This document shows, in pieces, positions 26,089-34,071 of a DNA stretch of 47,648 nucleotides (its first letter is position 1; each line of letters opens with the position of its first letter). Source of the DNA: Polaromonas sp. YR568 (GTDB lineage Bacteria > Pseudomonadota > Gammaproteobacteria > Burkholderiales > Burkholderiaceae_C). A program made the position numbers and the translations under genes. The stretch lies in contig CAMCUN010000026.1 in NCBI GenBank assembly GCA_945878995.1, forward strand, positions 1 to 47,648, given 5' to 3'. Below the pieces are notes generated by a model. That model searched no databases, had not been told where the DNA came from, and saw only the letters and a list, made by a program, of their open reading frames with translations.

Positions 26089-27231
26089 TCACTCAAGGCC
26101 GTAGGTCTTGACGTCGATCTTGGAATAGATCTCGCGCCAGAAGAGCTCGGCAATCTGGTCAGGGTCATTGACTGGCCCGACCAGGCGGGTCCACTTGTCG
26201 ACCAGGCCGCGCATGTCGCCGACCAGCGCGTCGGCGCCCTTGGCGTTGTACTGCTTGGTGTAATTGGCCGCGATGCCCGGGACGTCCGCTTGAATGGCTG
26301 CGCGCGAAGCGTTGAGCAGTTCAGGGTCGGTCTTGGCAATGCGCCCGCCCCGGGCTGCGAAGGCCTCCGCATCGCGGCGCGAGTAGGAGCGGTACAGCCA
26401 GGTGGACTGGGCCGACGCGGTGGCCGACGCGCGCAGCAGCCCCGTGCGCTGAGCTTCTGTGAGCTTGCGCCACGCATCGCGGTTGATGTTGAACGAGGAG
26501 CCGGAGAACACACCACCCGGGATGTCGACGTTCATGTCCGTGATCACCTCGCGCATGTTCCAGGCGCTGTATTCTGCCGTGGCCAGCACGGTGCAATCGA
26601 CCACTTTTTGCTTGAGCGCCTCGACCATTTCGTTGCCAGGCATGGTCACGGGGGAGGCTCCGACAGCCCGCGCCCAGCGGGCCCAGGCAGCGCCGCCCAC
26701 GCGCATGCGCGCACCCTTGAGGTCGGCCAGGTTGCGAATAGGCTTGGTGCACTGCAAGGTGTAAGGCGGGCTCACCGTCGCAGCGGTGAACAGCTGGTTC
26801 TGCTTGGCAAACTCGGCGCGGCATTCGGGGCACTTGAGCATCACATACTCTGCAAAGGCGCCCGCAAAAATGAGGCCGCCCTTGACCTCCGGATCGGGCT
26901 GCTGGGCAAGCAGCATCGACAGTTCCGACCCCATGTTAATGTAAGCGTATTCGGCTGGGGCGTACTGCGTGAGTACATAACCCATCTCAGAGATACCTTT
27001 GTTGACGCCGCCGGACATTTCCGTCAGGCTGAGCAAGGCGGTGTCAAAGACGCGGATGTTGACGCTGTTGTTGGTGTTTTTCTTGACCGCTTCTGCAAAG
27101 ATTTTGGCGCCTTCGACCGGGGCGCCCGAGGGGAAGCCGACCGAATACTTCAGGGTAACCTGGGCCAAAGCCGTGCCCCCCACCAGCAGCATCGCCAATG
27201 CGGTGGCGGGAAATTTGAACCATTTTTTCAT
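26089..27231 (-). CDS. TRAP transporter solute-binding protein (DctP type)
   Basis: 380 residues with a signal peptide (MKKWFKFPATALAMLLVGGTALAQ is the region) and AAGGAGA before the ATG. Family features include LKYSVGFPSGAPVEGAKIFA, the conserved LADLKGARMRVGG segment with its ligand-binding Arg, and the PGGVFSGSSFNINRDAW region. It captures an organic acid in the periplasm for DctQM. Given a nearby aromatic pathway without its own transporter, an aromatic or related acid is possible, but this is speculation. Confidence 0.93.
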   Translation of the reverse strand: MKKWFKFPATALAMLLVGGTALAQVTLKYSVGFPSGAPVEGAKIFAEAVKKNTNNSVNIRVFDTALLSLTEMSGGVNKGISEMGYVLTQYAPAEYAYINMGSELSMLLAQQPDPEVKGGLIFAGAFAEYVMLKCPECRAEFAKQNQLFTAATVSPPYTLQCTKPIRNLADLKGARMRVGGAAWARWARAVGASPVTMPGNEMVEALKQKVVDCTVLATAEYSAWNMREVITDMNVDIPGGVFSGSSFNINRDAWRKLTEAQRTGLLRASATASAQSTWLYRSYSRRDAEAFAARGGRIAKTDPELLNASRAAIQADVPGIAANYTKQYNAKGADALVGDMRGLVDKWTRLVGPVNDPDQIAELFWREIYSKIDVKTYGLE

Positions 27232-27277
27232 CGCAATGTCTCCTTAGTATTGGTCACGCCGCGGAAATTTGCTGGGC

Positions 27278-27290
27278 GCATAAATTATGC
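27278..27290. promoter_or_regulatory. Perfect palindrome upstream of the TRAP operon
   Basis: GCATAAATTATGC is a perfect 6-1-6 inverted repeat 47 bases before the DctP ATG. It contains CATAAT on the minus strand, a possible -10 element, so it could be an operator overlapping the promoter. The rest of the 310-base gap 27232-27542 shows no gene apart from the pckG terminator. Confidence 0.35.
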
Positions 27291-27490
27291 TAGCGAACTA
27301 TTGGCTCTATGTTGTTGGTGTTTACCTTAGTGCCAGGACGCCGAGGGACTGTCTTTGTGCGAAAGGTGCTGGACGGGCTCACCGTTCCAGGCAGCTGCAG
27401 GTGGCACTCAAAAGGCCCGCACCCTGTGGGTTTTGGCTGAGGCGGCATCACGGAGCATTTAGCGCCCTTGCGACTTGCACAAAGGGGCTT

Positions 27491-27524
27491 AAAAAAGCCA
27501 CGCTGGTTTCCCAGCGCGGCTTTT
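27491..27524 (-). terminator. Rho-independent terminator of pckG
   Basis: On the minus strand GCCGCGCTGG-GAAA-CCAGCGTGGC forms a 10-bp stem with one wobble or mismatch and a tetraloop, followed by TTTTTT. It lies 19 bases past the pckG stop. A short T-run also follows on the other strand. Confidence 0.9.
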
Positions 27525-27542
27525 CAGGGTGCCAGCGTCGGC

Positions 27543-29405
27543 TTAGGCCGCCAAGCGCTTTTCAATGGCGGCTTTGGTGTCCTTGAGCTCTTGCGGCAGG
27601 TGGTGCGCCAGCTGCTGGAACAGCTCGGTGTGCAGGCTGAGTTCATGGACCCAGGCGGCTTTGTCGAAGCTGGTGACCTTGCTGAACTCGTCTGCGCTGA
27701 AGTCCAGGCCGGTCCAGTTCAGGTCTTCGTAGCTGGGGCTGATGCCCATGAGGTTGTCGTTGCCGTGGCCCGTGCCTTCAATGCGGTCAATCATCCACTT
27801 GAGGACGCGCATGTTCTCGCCGTAGCCGGGCCAGACGAACTTGCCGTCGTCGCCCTTGCGGAACCAGTTGGTGGTGTAAATGCGCGGCAAGGTGGCGGCG
27901 GCGGCTTGCAGCTTGGTGCCCAAGTCCAGCCAGTGCTGGAAATAGTCGCTCATGTTGTAGCCCGCAAAAGGCAGCATGGCAAAGGGGTCGCGGCGCACCA
28001 CGCCTTGCTGGCCTGCGGCGGCGGCGGTGGTTTCAGAGCCCATGGTGGCGGCCATGTAAATGCCTTCGACCCAGTTGCGCGCCTCGCTCACCAGCGGCAC
28101 GGTGGTGGAGCGGCGGCCACCAAAGATGAAGGCGTCAATCGGCACGCCTTTGGGATCGTCCCAGGCGCTGTCGAGTGCTGGGTTGTTGGTGGCGGCCACC
28201 GTGAAGCGGGCGTTCGGGTGCGCGGCCTTGGCGCCGGTTTCTTTGGCGATTTGCGGCGTCCAGTCTTTGCCCTGCCAGTCGATCAGGTGCGCGGGCAGCG
28301 AGCCGCTGTCTTTTTCCATGCCTTCCCACCACACGTCGCCGTCGTCGGTGAGCGCTACGTTGGTGAAGATCACGTTCTTGTCCAAGCTGGCCATGCAGTT
28401 GGGGTTGGTGTGGTAGTTGGTGCCGGGGGCCACGCCAAAGTAGCCGGCCTCGGGGTTGATGGCATGCAAGCGGCCGTCGGCGGTGGGCTTGATCCAGGCA
28501 ATGTCGTCGCCAACGGTGGTGACCTTCCAGCCCTCAAAGCCTTGGGGCGGCACCAGCATGGAGAAGTTGGTTTTACCGCAGGCTGAAGGGAAGGCGGCAG
28601 CCACGTGGTATTTTTTGCCTTGGGGGTTGGTCACACCCAAAATCAGCATGTGCTCGGCCAACCAGCCTTGGTCGCGGCCCATGTTGGAGGCAATCCGCAG
28701 CGCAAAGCATTTTTTGCCCAGCAGCGCATTGCCTCCGTAGCCCGAGCCGTAAGACCAAATTTCGCGCGTTTCGGGGTAGTGCACGATGTACTTGGTCTTG
28801 TTGCAAGGCCAGCGCACGTCTTGCTGGCCGGCCTGCAGCGGCGCACCCACGGTGTGCACGCAGGGCACATACTCGCCGTCGGTGCCCAGCACGTCGTACA
28901 CGGCGCGGCCCATGCGGGTCATGATCTTCATGTTGACGGCCACGTAAGGGCTGTCAGACAGCTCAATGCCAATGTGCGCAATGGGCGAGCCCAGCGGGCC
29001 CATGGAAAACGGCACCACGTACATGGTGCGGCCCTTCATGCAGCCGTCAAACAGGGGCGCCAAGGTGGCGCGCATCTCGGCCGGGGCCGCCCAGTTGTTG
29101 GTGGGGCCGGCGTCTTCTTGCTTGACCGAACAAATAAAGGTGCGGTCTTCCACACGGGCCACGTCGCTGGGGTCGCTCAGCGCCAAAAAGCAGCCTGGGC
29201 GCTTGACGGGGTCTAGCTTTTTAAAAGTGCCCGCGTCTACCAGTTGCTGGCACAGGCGCTGGTACTCCTCTTCGCTGCCGTCGCACCAGTAAATTTGGTC
29301 TGGCTTGCACACGGCGGCCATCTCGGCGACCCAAGCAATCAGCTTGGTGTTTTTCACGAAGGCGGGCGGACTGACGGTCAAGCCGTGCATGGCGGGGTGG
29401 TTCAT
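27543..29405 (-). CDS. pckG: Phosphoenolpyruvate carboxykinase (GTP)
   Basis: 620 residues, the usual length of the GTP-dependent class. The P-loop with the active-site cysteine is [13 protein letters not shown] (about residues 272-284). Other family sequence: [24 protein letters not shown] segment [41 protein letters not shown] and [12 protein letters not shown]. It converts oxaloacetate and GTP to PEP and CO2 in gluconeogenesis. This is relevant because the protocatechuate pathway yields oxaloacetate and pyruvate. It is monocistronic, with its own terminator. A palindrome about 150 bases upstream may regulate it. Confidence 0.97.
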   Translation of the reverse strand: MNHPAMHGLTVSPPAFVKNTKLIAWVAEMAAVCKPDQIYWCDGSEEEYQRLCQQLVDAGTFKKLDPVKRPGCFLALSDPSDVARVEDRTFICSVKQEDAGPTNNWAAPAEMRATLAPLFDGCMKGRTMYVVPFSMGPLGSPIAHIGIELSDSPYVAVNMKIMTRMGRAVYDVLGTDGEYVPCVHTVGAPLQAGQQDVRWPCNKTKYIVHYPETREIWSYGSGYGGNALLGKKCFALRIASNMGRDQGWLAEHMLILGVTNPQGKKYHVAAAFPSACGKTNFSMLVPPQGFEGWKVTTVGDDIAWIKPTADGRLHAINPEAGYFGVAPGTNYHTNPNCMASLDKNVIFTNVALTDDGDVWWEGMEKDSGSLPAHLIDWQGKDWTPQIAKETGAKAAHPNARFTVAATNNPALDSAWDDPKGVPIDAFIFGGRRSTTVPLVSEARNWVEGIYMAATMGSETTAAAAGQQGVVRRDPFAMLPFAGYNMSDYFQHWLDLGTKLQAAAATLPRIYTTNWFRKGDDGKFVWPGYGENMRVLKWMIDRIEGTGHGNDNLMGISPSYEDLNWTGLDFSADEFSKVTSFDKAAWVHELSLHTELFQQLAHHLPQELKDTKAAIEKRLAA

Positions 29406-29556
29406 GGGAAAGCTCCGAAGTTAAAAAGCAGAATGTCGGCAACCGTTGCAAGGGGGAACGGCTGTCGGCATGCCACTTTCCAGACCGTGGCGGAAAGTGC
29501 ATTGGGACTCAGATTCTAGGAACAAGCTTTGTGACAGGCTCGTGTCCGGGGTTTAA

Positions 29557-29579
29557 AGTTATGCAAAACTTGCATGACT
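29557..29579. promoter_or_regulatory. Operator-like palindrome upstream of pckG
   Basis: AGTTATGCAA and TTGCATGACT are inverted copies (9 of 10 positions) around AAC; the core ATGCAA-AAC-TTGCAT is perfect. It lies 152 bases before the pckG ATG in a 261-base gap that holds no gene. The binding factor is unknown. Confidence 0.4.
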
Positions 29580-29666
29580 TTATGCCTCTCAAGCAATAGG
29601 GTCAACCCATTCACAGTGCCAACCCTGCGGGCGCTGACCTCAAAAGGCGTGATGCTGGTTACCCGC

Positions 29667-30293
29667 TCAGCGGTCCAGGTCCAGCGTGAAGGCCAGCGGC
29701 ACGTCCTGGGGCGGCTCGTAATCGGCAATCAGCAGCATGCGGTCAGGCTGGTGGGCCCAGGCCCTGAAACGGTCGCACAAAAAATCCACCGAAGGCCGGT
29801 CCAGCGCCATGAAAGGCTGGTCCAGCAGCGTGAGCGGAGCGGGCTGAACCAAGGCGGCAGCCAAAAACACCTTGCGGCGGCTGCCGGTAGAAAGTTGGTA
29901 AAGCGGCTTGGGCAAGTGGGTCGGCAAGTCAAGGCCAGGCAGGAGTTCTGCCAGCTGGGGGCGCAGCGCGGGCGGCACCAGTTCGTCCAGCACGTCCTGC
30001 ACCACTTGGTCTTGGCGCTCAGCGTGCCTTGGGTCCATGCAGGCCACCTGGCTGGGCTGCAAAGGGCGCCCCGCGAGCTGCATGCTGCCCGCAGCCGGTG
30101 CGAGTTGCCCGGCCAAGAGGCGCAGCAAGGTGGTTTTGCCCCTGCCCTCGTCGCCACAGACCAGGCCCACACCAGCGGGCAGAGCCGCTGAAAAACCATC
30201 AAACACAGGGATGGTGGCGCCAGGAAAAGCAAAGCGCAGGCCTTGCAGGCTCAGCAGAGGCTGGGCGGGGGAGTGGCCAGAAAGAAGGGGCAT
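29667..30293 (-). CDS. Lone ABC transporter ATP-binding protein
   Basis: 208 residues from the ATG at 30293; a GTG four codons earlier is in frame and neither start has a clear ribosome site. It has Walker A (GDEGRGKTTLLRLLAG), a signature loop (YQLSTGSRRKVFLAAAL), Walker B with an unusual Gln instead of the catalytic Glu (TLLDQPFMALD), and an H-loop replaced by IADYE. The changed Walker B and missing H-loop His suggest slow or absent ATP hydrolysis. No permease is adjacent, and the role is unknown. Confidence 0.8.
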   Translation of the reverse strand: MPLLSGHSPAQPLLSLQGLRFAFPGATIPVFDGFSAALPAGVGLVCGDEGRGKTTLLRLLAGQLAPAAGSMQLAGRPLQPSQVACMDPRHAERQDQVVQDVLDELVPPALRPQLAELLPGLDLPTHLPKPLYQLSTGSRRKVFLAAALVQPAPLTLLDQPFMALDRPSVDFLCDRFRAWAHQPDRMLLIADYEPPQDVPLAFTLDLDR

Positions 30294-30316
30294 GAGGGGG
30301 TTCACAAAGCGGGCGT

Positions 30317-30343
30317 AAAAAAACCGCCAGCGGCGGATTTTTT
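30317..30343. terminator. Bidirectional rho-independent terminator
   Basis: CCGCC-AGC-GGCGG with seven A before it and six T after it, giving a T-run on either strand. It lies 36 bases past the stop of the small membrane protein gene and ahead of the ABC ATPase gene. Confidence 0.8.
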
Positions 30344-30378
30344 AGGTGGTGGCGGGTTCGGGCCTGCGGCCTGGGTCT

Positions 30379-30546
30379 TCAACCCATGTAAATGGCAATA
30401 AAGGCCAACAAAAACATCAACACGCCGCCAACAACGGGCAAGACGATGGGGATGATGGGCATCAAGGCCTTGAGCGAATCTTGTTCTTCGCCTGCAGCGG
30501 GGCTGTGGGGGGCGGCGTGGCTGGAATGGTCGGCGGGCTTGGTCAT
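30379..30546 (-). CDS. Small single-pass membrane protein
   Basis: 55 residues from the ATG at 30546, with AAGGA seven bases upstream. A His/Ala-rich polar N-terminus (MTKPADHSSHAAPHSPAAGE) precedes one strongly hydrophobic helix, roughly residues 30-53 (IIPIVLPVVGGVLMFLLAFI). It has a good ribosome site, a following terminator and its own promoter space, so I regard it as real. I do not recognise a family. It is divergent from the MOSC gene. Confidence 0.7.
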   Translation of the reverse strand: MTKPADHSSHAAPHSPAAGEEQDSLKALMPIIPIVLPVVGGVLMFLLAFIAIYMG

Positions 30547-30613
30547 GGTGTGTCCTTGTCTTGATTGCCTTGATTTTAGCGGCTGACCTGCACCCGAGCT
30601 GACAATTGACCCT

Positions 30614-31210
30614 ATGCCCCAAACAAGAACGCTGCTGTCCGTCCAAACCGGCCAGGCCCGCCGCATGCGCATGGCCGGCCGCAGCCTGATGAGCGCCATG
30701 GTCAAGCTGCCCGTGCAAGGCCCGGTGCCGGTGGGGCCGCTGGGACTGCTGGGCGACGAGCAGGCCGACCTCAGCATCCACGGCGGCCTGGGCAAGGCGG
30801 TGTACGCCTACCCGGCCGAGCATTACCCTTTTTGGCAGCAGGCCAGGCGCGAGGCCGGGGTGGCCGAGATTGACGACAGCCTGCCCCACGGCAGCTTGGC
30901 TGAAAACCTCACCCTCTCGGGCCTGCTGGAGTCAGGCGCCTGGGTGGGCGATGTGCTGCGCTTTCCAAACTGCACCCTGGAAGTGGCCAGCCCCCGCGAG
31001 CCCTGCCACAAGCTCAACGCCGCCATGGGCTTTGCACGCGCCGTGCGCCTGATGGCTGAAAGCGGTTTTTGCGGCTTTTATCTGCGGGTGCGCGAGCCCG
31101 GCAGCCTGAGCGCAGGACAAAGCTTTGAGCTGATCCCCGGCCCACGCAGCATGGGCATTCCGGAGTTGTTCCATGCCAAGCGGGTGAAGCATTTGCGGGG
31201 TGAGTTTTGA
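30614..31210 (+). CDS. MOSC-domain protein (YiiM-like)
   Basis: 198 residues. MOSC features are the N-terminal strand set, LGLLGDEQADLSIHGGLGKAVYAYP, LPHGSLAENLTLSGL, and the conserved cysteine in ASPREPCHKLNA. MOSC proteins bind the molybdenum cofactor or deliver its sulphur; YiiM reduces hydroxylated purines. The length (about 200) and the IHGG...EHYPFW segment fit the YiiM side of the family. Transcribed alone. Confidence 0.88.
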   Translation: MPQTRTLLSVQTGQARRMRMAGRSLMSAMVKLPVQGPVPVGPLGLLGDEQADLSIHGGLGKAVYAYPAEHYPFWQQARREAGVAEIDDSLPHGSLAENLTLSGLLESGAWVGDVLRFPNCTLEVASPREPCHKLNAAMGFARAVRLMAESGFCGFYLRVREPGSLSAGQSFELIPGPRSMGIPELFHAKRVKHLRGEF

Positions 31211-31264
31211 GGGGCGAGGGAAATCTATTTCTGACCCGATTAATGACCCCAATTAATTTGACCC

Positions 31265-32605
31265 ATGCACACCCTTGAACAACTGCGCAGCGGCGCTCTG
31301 GTGGGCACGCGGCGCCTGGACTTGGCTTGTGGCTTGGCCGAATTACCGGACGAAGTTTTTGACCTGGCCGACACGCTGGAGGTGCTCAACCTCAGCGGCA
31401 ACCGGCTGCGCGACTTGCCGCACCACTTGCCGCGCTTGCACAAGCTGCAAGTGCTGTTTGCCTCCAACAACGACTTCACGGTGCTGCCTGAAGTGCTGGG
31501 CGATTGCCCCAGCCTGCAGGTGGTCGGCTTCAAGGCCAACCGCATTGAAGAGGTGCCACCCGCCGCGCTGCCTGCTGCTTTGCGCTGGCTGATCTTGACC
31601 GACAACGCACTTGGCAGCTTGCCCCACACCTTGGGCCAGCGCCCCGCCATGCAAAAGCTCATGCTGGCGGGCAACCAACTGCAAGCCTTGCCCGAAAGCC
31701 TGCAGGCCGCCCACCGGCTGGAGCTGCTGCGCCTGTCGGCCAACGTTTTGACCCAAGTGCCCGCGTGGCTGACCGAGTTGCCGCGCCTGTCTTGGCTGGC
31801 GCTGGCGGGCAACCCTTTGGGCTGGGGTTTTGCATCGGCCAGCGACGGCTCAAGCACCTTGCCCACCCTGGCTTGGCCCGATTTGGTGCTGGGCCGCTTG
31901 CTGGGCGAGGGTGCATCAGGCCATATTCACCAAGTGCAGGCCGCCCACTGGCCACAGCCCCTGGCCCTTAAATTGTTCAAAGGCGAGGTCACCAGCGACG
32001 GCCTGCCGGGTGACGAAATGGCCGCCAGCCTGGCTGCAGGCCCACACCCGGCACTCACCACACCGGTGGCGCGGCTCAGCGGCCACCCCGCGCAGGCCCA
32101 GGGCTTGTTGATGCCGCTGATCCCGCCCGCCCACGTCAACCTGGCGGGGCCGCCAAGCCTCTCCAGCTGCACCCGCGATGTGTACCCGCCGGGCTTTGAC
32201 CTGCCAGCGGCTTTGGCCCTGCGCATTGCGCTGGAGGTGGCCAGCGCGGTGGCACACCTGCACCAGCGCGGCGTAATGCACGGCGACCTGTACGCGCACA
32301 ACATCTTGATTGACCCTGTGCACGGCCAAGCCCAGCTGGGCGACTTTGGCGCGGCCACGCGGCTGCCGGTGGACCAGCCCGAACTGCGTCAGCGCTTGCA
32401 AGCGCTGGAAGTGCGGGCTTTGGGTTGCTTGCTGGAGGAGCTGGGCGCAGCGGTCAATGCGCCAGGTGCCCATGCGGCGACTCAGGGCCTGCAAGCACTG
32501 GCCGGTGCCTGCCTGTCAGAGCAGCCGCGCCAACGGCCCACCGTGGCCGAGGTGGCGCAAGCTCTGCAAGCCTTGCAAGTCCATCAAGCCACTGAGCTTG
32601 GTTGA
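31265..32605 (+). CDS. Leucine-rich repeat serine/threonine kinase-like protein
   Basis: 446 residues. The first 190 contain about seven LRR units (LEVLNLSGNRLRDLPHHLPR, LHKLQVLFASNNDFTVLPEV, LQALPESLQAAHRLELLRLS). The rest is a protein-kinase fold: glycine loop LLGEGASGHIHQ, Lys in LALKLF, catalytic loop GVMHGDLYAHNIL (HGD for HRD) and LGDFGAATRLP. The key Lys, Asp and Asn and the DFG motif are present, so it may be an active kinase. It resembles eukaryote-like sensor proteins with a recognition (LRR) and output (kinase) part. There is no signal or membrane segment. Its ATG directly follows a GACCCC-type repeat. Confidence 0.88.
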   Translation: MHTLEQLRSGALVGTRRLDLACGLAELPDEVFDLADTLEVLNLSGNRLRDLPHHLPRLHKLQVLFASNNDFTVLPEVLGDCPSLQVVGFKANRIEEVPPAALPAALRWLILTDNALGSLPHTLGQRPAMQKLMLAGNQLQALPESLQAAHRLELLRLSANVLTQVPAWLTELPRLSWLALAGNPLGWGFASASDGSSTLPTLAWPDLVLGRLLGEGASGHIHQVQAAHWPQPLALKLFKGEVTSDGLPGDEMAASLAAGPHPALTTPVARLSGHPAQAQGLLMPLIPPAHVNLAGPPSLSSCTRDVYPPGFDLPAALALRIALEVASAVAHLHQRGVMHGDLYAHNILIDPVHGQAQLGDFGAATRLPVDQPELRQRLQALEVRALGCLLEELGAAVNAPGAHAATQGLQALAGACLSEQPRQRPTVAEVAQALQALQVHQATELG

Positions 32606-32717
32606 ACAATCACAAGCGCCTGCGGGCTACGTTCATGGGTGCATCTGCGTTTGCGCCAGGTGGTGGGGACACCCAAAAGCGGTTTTTCTGTGCACGGCCA
32701 GCACGCACAGCGCCCTC

Positions 32718-32765
32718 TCAGGCCAGCACTTGCAAACCGTGTTTGCACCACCGCCACCCTTCGCC
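32718..32765 (-). pseudogene. C-terminal relic of an XRE antitoxin
   Basis: The minus strand reads KHGLQVLA and a stop, next to a GTGGTGCAAA stretch. The end of the antitoxin at 43008 reads VVQKHGLKVLA and a stop with matching DNA, except that two A are missing here so the frame shifts. The gap 32606-32778 holds nothing else. Confidence 0.5.
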
Positions 32766-32778
32766 TTGCGGCATGGAT

Positions 32779-33204
32779 TTATTGCGGTGCCTGCCAAGGG
32801 TTGATGACGTTCAGCCCGGCGGCCTTGAAAGGGCTGGTGTCCCGGGTAGCGACAGAAAACCCATGGGCCATGGCGACGGCTGCAATAAAGGCGTCGGCCG
32901 TTTCAAGCGCCAAGCCGGCCGTGCGGGACTTGGCCAGCAGTTCGGCATAGGCTGTTGTGCAAGCCATATCGAAGGGCAGCACCCGGTTGGCGAACATAGG
33001 CAGCAGGCGTTTTTCTAGGTTCTCTTGCAGGCCGTCCCGTCGCTTTCCTGTTGGCATCAGCGCGATACCCGCACGCAGCTCAGCCACCGTGATTGCTGAC
33101 AGGTAAAGCGTTTCCAGCGCTTGCGCGTCCATCCAGTCAAGCACGCGGGCATCTGGCTCGCGGCGCTGCGGCTCCGAGATCACGTTCGTATCGAGCAGGA
33201 TCAC
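32779..33204 (-). CDS. vapC: VapC/FitB-type PIN-domain toxin
   Basis: 141 residues from a GTG at 33204 whose GTGA overlaps the antitoxin stop. All PIN acidic residues are visible: ILLDTNVISE, SAITVAELRAGI, ETADAFIAAVA and VATRDTSPF. PIN toxins are Mg-dependent RNases. It appears intact and paired with the upstream antitoxin. Confidence 0.93.
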   Translation of the reverse strand: MILLDTNVISEPQRREPDARVLDWMDAQALETLYLSAITVAELRAGIALMPTGKRRDGLQENLEKRLLPMFANRVLPFDMACTTAYAELLAKSRTAGLALETADAFIAAVAMAHGFSVATRDTSPFKAAGLNVINPWQAPQ

Positions 33205-33458
33205 TCGAAACTCACCGCACGGGCCGCAGACTTGATGCGCGAGCGCTCAAACAAGGCGTGTTCCTCGTCGCTCAGGCCACCCGCCTCGCGCGCCATGGAG
33301 GCCAATAAAGAGCCCAGCTTCACGCGACCCTCAGGCTTGGCAGCCCGCTCCAGAATGTCGCGGATTTCAGCCTCAGTGCTGCGGCCATGATGAGCGGCTT
33401 GGATTCGAATGGCCCGGTGCACCTCATCGGGCAGATTTCTGATGTTGACGTTGGCCAT
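33201..33458 (-). CDS. vapB: VapB/FitA-type antitoxin
   Basis: 85 residues. The ribbon-helix-helix MANVNIRNLPDEVHRAIRIQ, then AAHHGRSTEAEIRDILERA, is the FitA signature, followed by an acidic/aromatic toxin-binding tail. It represses its own operon with VapC and overlaps it by 4 bases. Confidence 0.92.
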   Translation of the reverse strand: MANVNIRNLPDEVHRAIRIQAAHHGRSTEAEIRDILERAAKPEGRVKLGSLLASMAREAGGLSDEEHALFERSRIKSAARAVSFE

Positions 33459-33543
33459 TTGGCATCACTCCTAGTGCAGCTATCAATGCACTCATTTTAA
33501 GACTTTGATACCAAACTGCAAGTGCGGGCTGGCAGTCCTCAAG

Positions 33544-33609
33544 TCACCGTGGGCGTAGCTTGTGCAACACAGACACAACGTTGGTGTCCGGCAGGTAGCA
33601 CTGCTTCAC
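33544..33609 (-). pseudogene. N-terminal relic of a vapC toxin
   Basis: A GTG overlapping the upstream antitoxin stop (GTGA) starts a 21-codon frame, MKQCYLPDTNVVSVLHKLRP then R and TGA. YLPDTNVVS is the first strand and first Asp of a PIN toxin; the other 110 or so residues are missing. The overlap arrangement of a functional pair is kept. Confidence 0.65.
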
Positions 33610-33863
33610 AGAAGCGGCTCCACAGGGCGGCGCTTGGCTTTTCCACATGGCGCAGCGGTCATGTCGGTGCGGGCCCGGTCTGACAGCAGCAGTTGCTTCA
33701 AAGAGGGGCGCGCGGCCGACTGCAAGCGCCGCCACTCCTGCACGGGCACCAACACGGCGGTTTCGGTGCCGCGCCGGGTGACCATTTGCGGCCCTTCCAC
33801 CAGGCACGCATCCAAAAATTCACTGAAACGCGCTTTCGCTTCTTGTTCTGGCCATGTGTGCAT
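33606..33863 (-). CDS. Orphan Phd-type antitoxin
   Basis: 85 residues from the ATG at 33863 (AAGGGG upstream). WPEQEAKARFSEFLDACLVE, then GPQMVTRRGTETAVLVPVQEW, is a clear Phd/YefM fold. The C-terminal tail is basic rather than acidic. Its toxin survives only as the 21-codon start of a PIN protein, so the gene is an orphan. Confidence 0.85.
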   Translation of the reverse strand: MHTWPEQEAKARFSEFLDACLVEGPQMVTRRGTETAVLVPVQEWRRLQSAARPSLKQLLLSDRARTDMTAAPCGKAKRRPVEPLL

Positions 33864-34071
33864 ATCTACCCCTTCAAACTGGTCATCCAATTGGTCTGGT
33901 CTGAACTCGAACGTCTATCAAGCCGAATGGCTGATTGCCGCATCTAAGGCGTGCACAAGCTGCCTGTCCGCCATTGACCCAGCCGGAGGTTGAAATTTAC
34001 ATCTCTTGACTTATAAAAAGTAAAAAATAACTACTTTCAAATACGATCCATTCTCATTTTATGAGTACCAA

